Shown: positions 1 through 10,388 of the stretch, piece after piece
Layout of the letters: every line of letters starts with the position of its first letter
Position numbering within the stretch: position 1 is the first letter of the stretch
Assembly: GCF_947179165.1 (NCBI RefSeq)
Contig: NC_077248.1
Span: 55,661,732-55,725,731, forward strand
Direction: 5' to 3'
From: Solanum dulcamara
Lineage: Eukaryota; Streptophyta; Magnoliopsida; Solanales; Solanaceae
Length of the DNA: 64,000 nt
Notes under the pieces: model-generated
What the model saw: only the letters and a program-made list of their open reading frames with translations
Database searches by the model: none
Told to the model about the DNA's origin: nothing
Program-made: the position numbers and the translations under genes

Positions 1-91
1 GAATCAGGCCTCCACACCACTCTCTTTTGGGAAATGAGTTATTTGGGATTGAGTAGATTAAGTCATTTTAATATATTTTCCTTTAATATTA

Positions 92-372
92 CCGTGCCGG
101 AACTTAACACCTAATCCAATAATATTGTATCAGAATGTGACACCCGATTCGAATGTACCGTATCAAAATGTGACACCCGATCTAAATATATCATGTTACA
201 ACGTGATATTCGATCCAAATATACCGTGTTGGAATGTGACACCTGATCCAAACATACCATGTTGGAACGTGACACCCGATCCAAATATTTCGTGTGGGAA
301 TGTGACATCCAATCCCAAATGTACCATGTCGGAACGTGATACCCGATCCAAATGTATTGTGTCGGCTCGTGA
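92..372. repeat. 33-bp tandem repeat inside LTR A (about 8 copies)
   Basis: Degenerate units of about 33 bp built around GTGACACCCGATCCAAATATACC. Because 33 is divisible by three, all frames give 11-residue repeats, which explains the apparent ORFs on both strands. The sister LTR has about 10 copies. Confidence 0.8.
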
Positions 373-977
373 CACCCATTCAAATTTAATTAGTTTATCA
401 TTCTTTATTATCACATGCCACTTTATTAACAATATTTCATCAAGCCTCTTTATTCAAGACATAATTTTTGATAGGACAAGTTCTAGATTATAGATTTTAC
501 GGTCTTGGAATTGCAGACCAATCAAAATAATATATCAATCATCCAAACCACAAAAATTAAATGCATAACAAACTTCACAACATTACTCAACAAATATCAA
601 TCACTATTAAGAGTCTCTCTATGTTATAAAATAAACCATAACCTACCTCAACCGAAGAATCGAAGTCAAGCGAGCTAATTTACCAATGCTTTTCCTTTCT
701 TCAATGCCTCATATTTTCAATCTATCAAGTATACAAAATTTGTAAGCAAGTGAATCCGTAGACACCGATATTATATGTATATTTAACCTAGGCCCACAAC
801 TCACCAACTCTATAATCAATTCCCTAAAACTCAAACCTAGGGTTAAGCCTCAATTTCTTCAATATCATAACTCCAATGATATTCATATAATATAATATAC
901 CTAACATTTAATTACATATCTCAATATATCAAAACTTGGATCATAATTTCAAAATTTAAAGAATAAAATTTCAAAAC

Positions 978-987
978 AGAAACTAAC
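978..987. repeat. Target-site duplication of LINE 1, left copy
   Basis: AGAAACTAAC directly precedes the T run. The same 10 bases recur at 9847-9856 on the far side of the LINE. In the sister LTR the sequence GGAAACTAACTGATT at 16051-16065 is uninterrupted, giving the empty site. Confidence 0.85.
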
Positions 988-1335
988 TTTTTTTTTTTTT
1001 TTTTTTTTTGGGGAATAGACCCTACACGAGGCTCCCACCTCTCGTGCGCGGCCAGGGGTTAAGCCGCTCACCCCCAAGCTGTATTATACATAAAACAGAA
1101 AAAATACAAAGAGGGGGCATAAACCTAACCTCCAATCCTATGGTGGTTCATAAGCCGGCCATCCTACTAAGGTCAGCCAACTCATTCCCGATACATGCAC
1201 ATGAAAAGAAAACCTAGAAACTATGCACCTAAAGGAGAGGACTCCTCTCGACACAAAGAAACTAGGAAAGCATAAATAAGGGGGGGAACACTGTAATTGG
1301 GTGCTCAATTCAAGAGTGCAAAATGAAATAGTAAA
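988..1335 (-). other. LINE 1 3' UTR, stem-loop and poly(A) tail
   Basis: After the ORF2 stop come about 325 bp that match the 3' end of LINE 2, then the A tail (T run on the plus strand). Just before the tail, CACGAG (1025-1030) and CTCGTG (1041-1046) form a 6-bp stem with a 10-nt loop, identical in LINE 2. In several plant LINEs and their partner SINEs a 3' stem-loop is the reverse transcriptase recognition site. That role here is inferred. Confidence 0.7.
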
Positions 1336-4300
1336 TCATGGAGGCTTTTTAATCCATTTGGTCTTCCTCCGTCTGAAGCTGGGCAGGCCGACTCTATCTA
1401 GCATGTAGTATCCTCGAGTACCAGGAGGTAGCTGCTGGAGGGTGGTGTAGTGGCCTGGAGTGGTAAGAATGTGACTGTGCTTGGAAAGAGCATCCGCAGT
1501 GAAGTTTGCCTCCCTGTATACATGCCTGCAAGAAAAGAAAGCAAATAATTTGGAAATAACAACAAGGTCATGAGTTACCTGGTGAAGGCTCCACGGAGGT
1601 TTCGTTTGATGATTGATCCATTTAGTGAGCAACTCCGAGTCAACTTCTAGGATAACGTGCTGAAAGCCCTTTTGAATGCACCATTTAAGCCCATAAACTG
1701 CCGCCTCTAGTTCGGCTTGATTGTTGGTTCCCTCCCCTAACGGTATGGCATAGGCGAAGATGAATTTACCCATGTGATCTCTTAAGATTCCACCCCCCCC
1801 AGTTGGCCCCGGATTACCCAACGCACTGCCGTCAGTGTTCAGCTTGACGAAACCTAGTTGTGGCTTAATCCACGAGACTTGGGTGATCTTAATCTCATGA
1901 GTACACTTATCTATACAGGAGATGGTGTGGATCCAGTTCGAGGGCCAATGGATATAGGGGTACGCGACTCTAAGGAGATTTGAGATGTCCTTGAAAATTG
2001 CAAATTTCACTCTCGCCAAACTAGAACTCTTCCCCCCGTATTTGCTCGCGCACCTATTCTTCCACAAATTCCAACATATAAATATTGGGGTGGAGTGAAG
2101 GATAAGTTTGTGGGCTTCTGTGCGGTACTTGCGAAGCCACCAACTCATAACAAGAGGTTTGAGGAGTGTGGCTTCATGCCTTATGCCTAGGGAATCTGAG
2201 AAATAGCGCCAAATATTCCTAGCGAATTGGCCAGTGCTGAAAATGTGCTCTATGGTATCCGGACCTGGAATATGGCAGCAACAACATGGAGTGGAATCAT
2301 AGCCGAATGCAGTTAGCTTTTCCTCCGTTGGCAGCTTGCCTCTAAAAGCCCTCCACAACAAAAAAGAGCATTTAAAGGGGATGTTTTTGTGCCAAGTGTA
2401 ATAGTCGGAAAATGTCTTGGTCCGGTGTTCCCTGACAACCTGCCATGCCGAGGAACATGTGAAGTTCCCATTGGTGTTAGGCTTCCAAATGGCCTGATCG
2501 GGTGTGTTTCCTTGCATCTGAAATGTGGAAGAAGTAATGAGAGGGACGAGTTGCACTGGTGCCAACTGATTTAGCATATCGATGTTCCATTGCCCATTTA
2601 TAAGAAAATCAGCCACCCTCGCGTTGCTTGCGTTTCCCAATTCCTGCCTATAGTTGGTTAAGGGGCCAATACCTAGCCAATCGTCCCACCAAAAATAACA
2701 CGAACCCGAGTGAAGCCTCCATTGAATGTGAGGTTCAGCAATGTGTTTGTTGTGCATCATGTGTTTCCATACAAGCGACTGGCCAGAATGGAATTTTTTT
2801 CTGATGGGGTTGGCTCTCTGACAGTATTTGGCTCTAAGGAACTCACCCCACAACGTTGGTTTAGCTCTAAAGATCCACCATTGCTTGAGCTGGAGAGATT
2901 TACACACATCTGTAGTTCTCCTCAACCCAATACCTCCTTCGTCATATGGATAACAAAGTTTTTTCCATGAAGCCCAATGGTATTTTTTCTTGTTATCCTT
3001 CCACCCCCAGAAAAAATCAGCGGTGACTCTCTCAATCTGTTTGAGAGTAGTACGGGGGGAGTAATGGCCGAAAGAAGGTGAATGGGGAGCGACTGAAGTA
3101 CGTATTTCACGAGTGTAGCTCTACCACCGTAGCTGAGGATTTTGGAGTGCCACCCTCTAATTCTGTTGACAACCTTAGAGACCATGTTCGTGTAGTACAT
3201 GACTCTTTGCCTGCCAATGTACAGAGGACAACCTAAGTAGGTGATGGGACTATGCTTCTGAGTGAAACCCATAACCTGTTTCACCGTTTCCACATTGTCT
3301 TGGAGTGCATTGGGATGCATCATGAAGTGGCTCTTATTTTTGTTTATAAGCTGCCCCGATGTCTTTTCATACAGAGTCAAGGTCTTCATGATAATTTGAA
3401 GAATTTCCCTCCTTCCGGAGGAAAAGATGATAACATCATCCGCAAAACTCAAATGGTTAATTTGTGGGCCTCTTTTCTTCATATAAAAACCATGATAGAA
3501 GTGGTAATTATGAAGACTATTCAGCATTCTGGAAAGCACCTGTGCTCCCAAAATGAATAGAGCGGGAGCAAGAGGATCACCCTGTTTGAGCCCTCTGGTG
3601 GAATGGAAAAAACCATGTCTAGATCCATTAATAATAACAGAGTACCAATTGTTAGACATGATTCGCCAAATCATATCAATAAAGGTCTCACCGAAGCCCA
3701 TCCTTCTCAGTACCAGACAAGTATAAGACCAGGAGACTCTATCATATGCTTTGGCCATGTCTAACTTGATAACCACGTTGTCACCAATAACGGGCTTTCT
3801 GATATCGTGGATAATCTCCTGTGCTAGCATGATATTTTCGGAGATGCTTCTTCCTTTTACAAATCCAGATTGATTGGGAGAAATAAGAACGGGGAGAATC
3901 GGTGCAAGCCTGAGGCTAATGAGTTTTGATATGATCTTATTGGTGAAGTTACTGAGACTAATGGGTCTATAGTCAGAGAGTGTGTTGGGGTGATCTACCT
4001 TAGGGAGCAAGACCAAACAAGCATGAGAAAAGAATTTAGGTATAGCATACCCTCCGAAGAAAGAAGTAATGACTGCTAGTAGGTCCTCCGAAATAATCTC
4101 CCAGCAAGTTTGGAAGAATTTTCCATTCATACCATCTGGACCAGCTGCAGAGTTAGGATTCATGGAGAAGACCACATGTTTCAATTCTTCAATGGTAGGC
4201 GTGGCTTGAAGGATTTCATTTTGAGCATCTGTGATTATTTTAGGAATGTAATTCAAGATGTTCTCCGGAATCGGAGATTGATCAGCTGTGAATATTTGCT

Positions 4301-5495
4301 GAAAATGATCGCAAGCTGCTCTAGCAATGTGCTCGTCGCCCTGAATCCAATCCCCTTCTTCGTTAGTAACCTTGTGAATGAATAGTCGCCTTCTCCTACC
4401 ACGGATTAAAGCATGGAAATACTTAGTGTTAGCATCTCCATCCTTGAACCAATGTAGCTGAGTTTTTTGTTTGAGAATGTTTTCTTCAATTTTAAGAAAT
4501 CTGATGTATTCAGAGTTGAGAGCATGCAATTGCATCCTATTCTCTTCATTATTGGATACTATCAGATTTTCTTCGGCGATTTTCACTAGTTCTTCATATT
4601 CCCTAACCTTGGCAAAAATGTCGCCGAATTCCACTCGCGACCATTTGCTAAGTGTGGAGGAAAGCCTTTTCATTTTTTGGTGAAAGGACCACATTGGGTT
4701 CCCTGTCATGGGTCTGTCCCAACAGGACTCTACAGTTTTGAGAAAAGTAGGGTTATCCACCCAACAGTTCAAGAATTTAAAATATTTAATAGTGGAATCC
4801 TGTCTTTCATTCATTTCTATAAGTAGAGGGTTATGGTCAGAACCAGTAGAGGGGAGATGGGTGACTGAAGTGTGAGGCATAGCGGCTAACCAGTTATCGG
4901 ACACCATAGCTCTATCGAGTCGCTTCCATATTCTTTTATGCATATCTCGTTGATTACACCAAGTGTAGTCTGAGCCATGATACCCCAAATCTGTTAGGCC
5001 ACATGCTTCAATAACGCTAATGAATTCAAAGCTTTTGTTCATGTTGTAAGGGATTCCACCTAGTTTCTCATTCGTGGAGGTGATGACATTGAAGTCCCCA
5101 ACTGTGCACCATGGAAGGTTAGTGGAAGCGTGATGCATAAGCCTATCCCAAAGCGGTCTTCTAAGAGTATCTTTGCATTTTCCATAAACAAATGTCATGA
5201 GAAATGCACTTTGATGCTCTACATGTTTCATCTCGCAAGTTATCTGTTGGTCGTCAACGTCGATAACTTTACAATCAACATCCTGTGTCCAGAAGATCCA
5301 AATCTTACCATTAGGATTGCACACGGACCTATCCATACCAAGGTTGATTCCAAAGCTTTGGAGATGAACATTGTTAGAGAAAGGTTCTAGGATGGAGATT
5401 ATGGACGTTTGGTGGATATGTGTGAGCGACTTAAGTCTATCTATGACGCCTTTGGTATTGATTCCCCTAGCATTCCATATAATTGTGCTAATCAT
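1336..5495 (-). pseudogene. LINE 1 ORF2: endonuclease / reverse transcriptase / RNase H, one frameshift
   Basis: Encodes the enzymes of target-primed reverse transcription. The 5' part (2922-5495, 857 codons) starts MISTIIWNARG. It holds the AP endonuclease (LEPF near residue 38, GDFNVI, GSDHNPLL) and the reverse transcriptase (QGDPLAPALF, FADD near residue 683). The 3' part (open from about 3053 to 1336) continues with FFWGWK, a zf-RVT domain (WHKNIPFKCSFLLWRAF) and RNase H with all four acidic positions visible (NTDGS, QAELEA, EVDSEL, TADALS). It ends FRRRKTKWIKKPP. Comparison with LINE 2 places the break in a run of six C on the coding strand (plus 3054-3059), one base shorter than the frame needs. 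The start ATG overlaps the ORF1 stop as ATGA. Everything else is open, so this copy is either very recently broken or affected by a homopolymer sequencing error. Confidence 0.93.
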
Positions 5496-8400
5496 TGATG
5501 GGATCTAAGGTTACGGAGCCTAGTGTTTGGTCTGTTACTAGGAGCATGAATAGTAGTAATTTTAGGATTGTGGTGAACCCCAGTAGGTGATAATCCTTGC
5601 TCACTAGCTAGTTGGTTCATTTCATCGTTCGTGATTTTAGTCGTGATCCTAGAAGGTGCAGCTGTACTATTTGATAGTTCAACAGTCTCTTCTTCATCCT
5701 CTAACCCAACCTCACTTTGAAAGTCTTTGTCGTATTCATCCTCCGAGTGTATAACACCATATTCATCATCACTATCAGGAGCTGAGATCTGAGCCTCCTT
5801 AAAAGTGCATAGGATGTTGATGGCATTTTCAGGTTGCATAAGAGGAGCTGCTTGAATATTCAAAGGGGTAAGGTTAAGAGGATCTTCACCACCAAAATCT
5901 GGGCTTCTAATTGGGGTGTTCTGATCTAGGAGGACATACTTAGAGCAAAAGTTTGAAACCACCTTACCAATGGTATCGTTTTCAACTCTATCAGCAGCAG
6001 TGTTTGTAGTGGTAGAGGTTGAAACTTCGTTTTGCTTTTCTAATTTCTTCTTTCTAGCTCTCTTTCTCCTTAGATTTTTAAAGTTACTAGGACTAGTTGA
6101 GAATTCTATATCATTAGTGTTGGAAATGTCTTGTTGTTTGGTGATAGAAACTTGCACTTGGTGGGAACAAGGACTAGGCACATGGTCACTTGAGGTTGTG
6201 CTGAAACTGTAGCCATTAATTGGGTCATTTTCAGCCCTCTCAATGTGACCAACCCTTTGTTTTTGGTGCTGAAAAGTTGTAAGTGTAAGGGCCATAGGCT
6301 GAAAATTTTGTTCTTTCAATCTAGGAGCTGGACCACCTTCTAAAATCTGATTGGCCATATTTTGCTGCATATTCTCCTTCCAAGGAACAGCAGAATTAGC
6401 ACCTACAGCCTGCCTAGTTTCATTGGAGATGACAGCTTCAGAAACTCCCAAATCATGCCATATTTCTTGCAAATCTGAAGCTACAATCTGGCTCAAGATC
6501 TGCTGATTATGAGGCTGAGAATGGCCTGAGGAACTGCCTATTTCCTGAGTGGAAATATGGCCAATTACAGGTGCAGGTCCTTGCACTTGGTTGGGACTAG
6601 GACTAGGGGTTGGATCACTTGAGAATGTGCTGAAGTTATAGGCATGGTGTTGGTATTTTTCAGCATTTTTAATGTGACTCTCACCATGTCTGTGGTGCTG
6701 GAATGGTATGGGATTAGGGGCTAGGGCTTGCACCTTTTTTTCTTTCAAGTTAGAGAGTGAAATAGCACCCAAGACCTGTAAATTTTCTTTTACAGAGACA
6801 GCAACACCCTGTCCCAGTAACTGCAGGTTTTGGGACTGAATAGGGGCATCATTCTTGTGATTTTCCTGCGGGGGATTAGGAGTAACTGAGAACCCTAACT
6901 TTTGTGCATTGACAAAGTCCATTTTGTCCACTCGCTTGGAAGAAAAGTGTTGAATATTTGAAGTGGTAGCAGGGGCTCTAAGGTCATTCATAGGGTCAAC
7001 CATAGGGTTCTCATGCAAAACATGAGACAAATCCCCCCCACTGGACACCCCATCCTGCAGGTTAGTTGGTTTCTCCTGAATACCATCCTCTCCTCCATCA
7101 ACTTCAGAATCAGCCAATACATTAAAAGTAATGTTCGGGGAGCCATGGGGGATTGGGAGCATTGAGTCAATACCTGATTGTCGCTCGCGATGTCCATGAA
7201 TTGCATCAGTACCTGTATTCTTGGTTTGGGTGGGTTTATATACCTGATGAGTGTTTCCTTGTACCTTCTGGGTGTTCTGCATAGTTTGGGTCTTACCTTT
7301 GAAGTTTCTTTTCTTTTGGGTTTCCCATTGTTCATTTGAAATTTGATTCTTGTTTGTATTGGTTGATTGTTCCTTAGCCTTGCCTCTTTCTTCCTGAGAT
7401 GTGGTGGTAGATATTTCTGGTGGTACCTGTTTCCTGAAACTTACAGCATTAGTTAAGACAATAGGAGTAGAGATCATACCTGTGTGTTTTGTCAACGCAT
7501 CTTTGCTTAGCTCTTCTTCCTTGTCTTTGGTCTTGTTGCGTTCTGCATCTCTTCTGTTGATGGGGCATGCAAGAGGAGTATGGCCTTGGTGTTTGCAATA
7601 GGCACAATAAAGGGGGACATCTTCATATTCGATGTCCTGCCATCTACCTTCTCCATTTGGATCATCATTTTCATCGAATCCAATCCAAACACTTTGGATT
7701 CTAGGCTTTGTGATGTCCATTTGGACTTTTGCTTTTGCTACGCTCCCCCTTGTCTTTTGCATAAAGGCCATGTCCAAGTGCAACACTTGTCCCACGTCCG
7801 CAAGCAAGAGCGTAACAAATTCTTTATGGAAGCAATGCCATGGGAGCTCCGGAAGTATGACCCAAACGGGAAGAATGGGGGTTTCATAATTTGGATCGAA
7901 AGTAGGGGTCCAAACTTGAAACCGCATAAAGACACCGTCAATGTACATACGCTTGCTATCTAAAATGGTGGCTCTATCATGTTCATTATCAAGGTCAATG
8001 TATATGTGTCTAGAGTTGAAGTGGGTAATCTTGACCTTGCCCCTTAGTTCAGTTTGGGTAATAAATTTCTTTCTAATAATCTCCATCTTGGGCATAGGGC
8101 TGTAAAACTTGCCTATGAGTGTATACTTACAGGATTCAGCCATCTTAATCATGTAATCATCTCTCTTAAACATGATGGCCGGACATCCCTGTTTTGTAGC
8201 TCTTTTCGGAGGTGATAGGTCTATTTTAGTTTCGGTACCGACTTGTCTAATCCTAAGTCTTGTGGCTAAGGATTGCATTATGATGGGCGGAGGGGGCTGG
8301 TTAGTAGTGGTGGGTTTATTGTTGGGAGGTTTAGTTGTTGGAGGTATAGCACTGGGGGTTAGGGAAACTATAGGTACTTTAGTGATTTTAGGGTCGAATT

Positions 8401-9775
8401 TTTCAAAATTGGATGAAATGGTAGGGAAGTTTGAGACTGTGGGGTGTTTGGTAGTTTTGAGACCATTAGAGGTACAAGGAGTGTCCGAATTAGTGGCATG
8501 ATTAACTAATACAGTGTCGGACCTTAATTCACTGTTTTCGTGTCTATTGGTAGGAGTTGCAATTTTGGAATTTGAGTTTGGGGTATCTAAAAATTGTGTT
8601 TTTTGGTTTAAAATGTTCGTATTGGTATGAGGATCGTTCTGGTTTATAGAATTGCTTTGGGCGTTCAACGGAGTGGTGATTCCGGTGATTCTTTGAGGAA
8701 TTCTAACACTAGCAGTAACGTTTGAAATGGTGGGATGGTCGTTTTCCTTAGAATTTTGTTCCTGAGGTGTATTTGGATGCTGGGGAGTACCATTGAATTG
8801 AAAAGGATTTTTTTCGGTCACCGGAGCTCCGGCGCAACCACTGTCAGCATGTATTGTCAAATTGGAAACCTCAGAATTGAAATTCGACGGGTTCGAGACC
8901 TTACCAGATGGGGCTTTTTGGATGGTTGGATTCCTGTCATCATTCTGAACAATTTGGCATTGCCAATTTCTGAATCGGATCCCCGCCGCTTCGCCGCCTC
9001 CGACCAGTGGAAGCGTAACCCTAATTCCCAAATTCGAATCGTTAGAGAGTGAATTCAATGGGTCTTTTGGGATTTCTGTGTTCTTCGTTGCATCGTGGTC
9101 AAAACCCATTGGAAAATTTATATTTTCGTCGACATTCGCAGTGCCGCCGCCGCCGTCGGAATTCTTGCAGCCGCCTGAATCCTTTGAACTGATATTTGAC
9201 AAGATTGGTAATGAATTTGATGGAGATTTTTGTATGGTTGTATTCGTGTTGAGCTCCTCTACACTTTGGCATTGGTCTTGAAGTTCGAATGTCACCGGAA
9301 CTCCGGCGTCGAGGTTCAACAGTAGAGTGCCGGCGACTCCGTCATCTATTGGGGCTGGGCTTTTACTATGAGGGGTGCACTGAGGTGGGAAACCAACCCC
9401 AGGTGGTGCGCCAACTTGAATACCATCGGCGGGCGTACAAAAGACATCCCGATTGGCCGGCGACTCGCCGGAGTTTCGCTGGACAGTCGCGGCTTCATTT
9501 CTCTCGATTGCCTCGCTGAAATTGCTTGATTTTCGGATATGCTGTAGCTGAGATGTTGTTCTAACATTCTCAATTGGTGGTTTATCAAAACAATTCACAG
9601 AATTGGAGCTAGAATCGATTTCTCGTTCAGTGATCGCGTCTGGTTTTTCAATATTCCCGGGGCTTTGGATGTCCGATTGAGACGATTCTTGAAGAGTTTT
9701 GCTTAGTCGAAGATTGGATAGTTCTCTGGACTGATCCGGTGGCTTGAGAAGTTCTGTCGGCGGCGATGATGCCAT
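5492..9775 (-). CDS. LINE 1 ORF1: DUF4283 and CCHC-knuckle RNA-binding protein
   Basis: An intact 1427-residue frame. ORF1 proteins of this plant LINE group bind the element RNA and form the ribonucleoprotein. Residues 1-520 are low-complexity and rich in S, T, N and P. A DUF4283-type domain starts near residue 540 (MIKMAESCKYTLIGKFY) and ends around 700. A zinc knuckle CAYCKHQGHTPLAC (C-x2-C-x4-H-x4-C) follows near residue 722. The remaining 650 residues are Q/N/S-rich with basic patches (near 1260, RRKRARKKK) and an acidic stretch before the end. It is much longer than a minimal LINE ORF1 because of these disordered flanks. The start MASSPPTELLKPP is supported by the matching start in LINE 2 (MATREPDPPPD). 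ORF1 ends in ATGA, overlapping the ORF2 start. Confidence 0.93.
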   Translation of the reverse strand: MASSPPTELLKPPDQSRELSNLRLSKTLQESSQSDIQSPGNIEKPDAITEREIDSSSNSVNCFDKPPIENVRTTSQLQHIRKSSNFSEAIERNEAATVQRNSGESPANRDVFCTPADGIQVGAPPGVGFPPQCTPHSKSPAPIDDGVAGTLLLNLDAGVPVTFELQDQCQSVEELNTNTTIQKSPSNSLPILSNISSKDSGGCKNSDGGGGTANVDENINFPMGFDHDATKNTEIPKDPLNSLSNDSNLGIRVTLPLVGGGEAAGIRFRNWQCQIVQNDDRNPTIQKAPSGKVSNPSNFNSEVSNLTIHADSGCAGAPVTEKNPFQFNGTPQHPNTPQEQNSKENDHPTISNVTASVRIPQRITGITTPLNAQSNSINQNDPHTNTNILNQKTQFLDTPNSNSKIATPTNRHENSELRSDTVLVNHATNSDTPCTSNGLKTTKHPTVSNFPTISSNFEKFDPKITKVPIVSLTPSAIPPTTKPPNNKPTTTNQPPPPIIMQSLATRLRIRQVGTETKIDLSPPKRATKQGCPAIMFKRDDYMIKMAESCKYTLIGKFYSPMPKMEIIRKKFITQTELRGKVKITHFNSRHIYIDLDNEHDRATILDSKRMYIDGVFMRFQVWTPTFDPNYETPILPVWVILPELPWHCFHKEFVTLLLADVGQVLHLDMAFMQKTRGSVAKAKVQMDITKPRIQSVWIGFDENDDPNGEGRWQDIEYEDVPLYCAYCKHQGHTPLACPINRRDAERNKTKDKEEELSKDALTKHTGMISTPIVLTNAVSFRKQVPPEISTTTSQEERGKAKEQSTNTNKNQISNEQWETQKKRNFKGKTQTMQNTQKVQGNTHQVYKPTQTKNTGTDAIHGHRERQSGIDSMLPIPHGSPNITFNVLADSEVDGGEDGIQEKPTNLQDGVSSGGDLSHVLHENPMVDPMNDLRAPATTSNIQHFSSKRVDKMDFVNAQKLGFSVTPNPPQENHKNDAPIQSQNLQLLGQGVAVSVKENLQVLGAISLSNLKEKKVQALAPNPIPFQHHRHGESHIKNAEKYQHHAYNFSTFSSDPTPSPSPNQVQGPAPVIGHISTQEIGSSSGHSQPHNQQILSQIVASDLQEIWHDLGVSEAVISNETRQAVGANSAVPWKENMQQNMANQILEGGPAPRLKEQNFQPMALTLTTFQHQKQRVGHIERAENDPINGYSFSTTSSDHVPSPCSHQVQVSITKQQDISNTNDIEFSTSPSNFKNLRRKRARKKKLEKQNEVSTSTTTNTAADRVENDTIGKVVSNFCSKYVLLDQNTPIRSPDFGGEDPLNLTPLNIQAAPLMQPENAINILCTFKEAQISAPDSDDEYGVIHSEDEYDKDFQSEVGLEDEEETVELSNSTAAPSRITTKITNDEMNQLASEQGLSPTGVHHNPKITTIHAPSNRPNTRLRNLRSHQ

Positions 9776-9846
9776 TCCGACAGAGTTGTTGTTGTTTGTA
9801 ACGGCTATATTTTGAGGGCGTATTTGCTACAGTAGAAATGGAACAG
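9776..9846 (-). promoter_or_regulatory. LINE 1 5' leader
   Basis: About 70 bp between the target-site duplication and the ORF1 ATG. L1-type elements carry an internal promoter, and this leader is short for one. Either it is 5'-truncated by a few hundred bases or the promoter lies in ORF1. LINE 2 has a similarly short leader of about 46 bp (41030-41075). Confidence 0.4.
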
Positions 9847-10388
9847 AGAAACTAACTGATTATAACTAATGGTGCACCGAGCAAATAATTTGCAGGACCT
9901 AAATTCATATCATACACCAGTAATTATTAGCTATTGATTACCTCATCACTATTTTTACCACTAATCATCCAAATATATAGACATTACTAATTTCTCCCCA
10001 CATGGCCAATTTACATAGAATTAAATTTATAAAACTAAAGCTAAGTAAATCTTGATTTTACCTGAAGGCCAAATTTATTGTTTTTTCCCCTTTCGTGTTC
10101 AATGGCAGGTAAATTCTAGTGTATTCTCCCTTTCTCTTTTGCAATTCAGTCGTAGCAGTTCACAAAAGAAATTTATAACCGTATTATACTTTATTTCAAT
10201 AAATATGGGACAAGTAGTATAGAGATATTATAAATTTAGCCCACCAACTAAATTAATTATTTAAAGTTAGCTCCCAACAAATTAACCGTAGTTATCGAAT
10301 AATTTAAAATACCATTAAAAATTTATGAGATGAGCCTTTTATGAAATAAAAAGATCTAGTAATCAAAACGACCTAATGGGTCGTTATA
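9847..10388 (-). repeat. 3' LTR of element A, U3 start, with right LINE 1 target-site duplication
   Basis: 9847-9856 is the second LINE 1 duplication. From there to 10388 the sequence matches 16061-16592 of the complete LTR. On the minus strand this is the LTR start. It opens TATAACGACCC, where the other copy has TGTAACG, and contains the palindrome AACGACC-5nt-GGTCGTT (10367-10385). Confidence 0.85.

Larger units (their letters stand above)
1..987 (-). repeat. 3' LTR of element A, part distal to the LINE
   Basis: Matches 15003-16060 of the complete LTR nearly base for base, apart from a shorter 33-bp repeat block and scattered substitutions. The last 600 bp or so of the LTR, equivalent to 14369-15002, lie beyond the window start. 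Reading frames here come from the 33-bp repeat and are not genes. Confidence 0.85.
988..9846 (-). mobile_element. LINE 1, near full-length non-LTR retrotransposon
   Basis: An 8.86-kb minus-strand LINE. Its poly(A) tail appears as 22 T at 988-1009. It is followed by a 3' UTR of about 325 bp, ORF2 (1336-5495), ORF1 (5492-9775) and a short 5' leader (9776-9846). Perfect 10-bp target-site duplications flank it. ORF1 is fully open and ORF2 is broken only by a one-base frameshift near 3054-3059, so it looks young compared with its gypsy host. The family is a plant L1-type LINE: AP endonuclease, RT, zf-RVT and RNase H in ORF2, and DUF4283 plus a CCHC knuckle in ORF1. A second member lies at 29845-41075. 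Confidence 0.93.

Noticed and set aside
92..372. Possible CRISPR-like array (33-bp repeats)
   Set aside because: Units are contiguous with no unique spacers, diverge throughout, and lie in a plant retrotransposon LTR.
111..493. Several overlapping ORFs on both strands with repeated residues
   Set aside because: They are translations of the 33-bp LTR repeat, open in all frames because the unit is divisible by three. The same applies at 15094-15512.
2922..3060. Programmed frameshift in LINE 1 ORF2
   Set aside because: LINE 2 reads through the same place in one frame, so a one-base loss in the C run is simpler.
7401..8501. Plus-strand ORFs opposite LINE 1 ORF1 and ORF2 (also 38399-40804 and 33879-37160)
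   Set aside because: Shadows of the long minus-strand frames, with no recognised domain.
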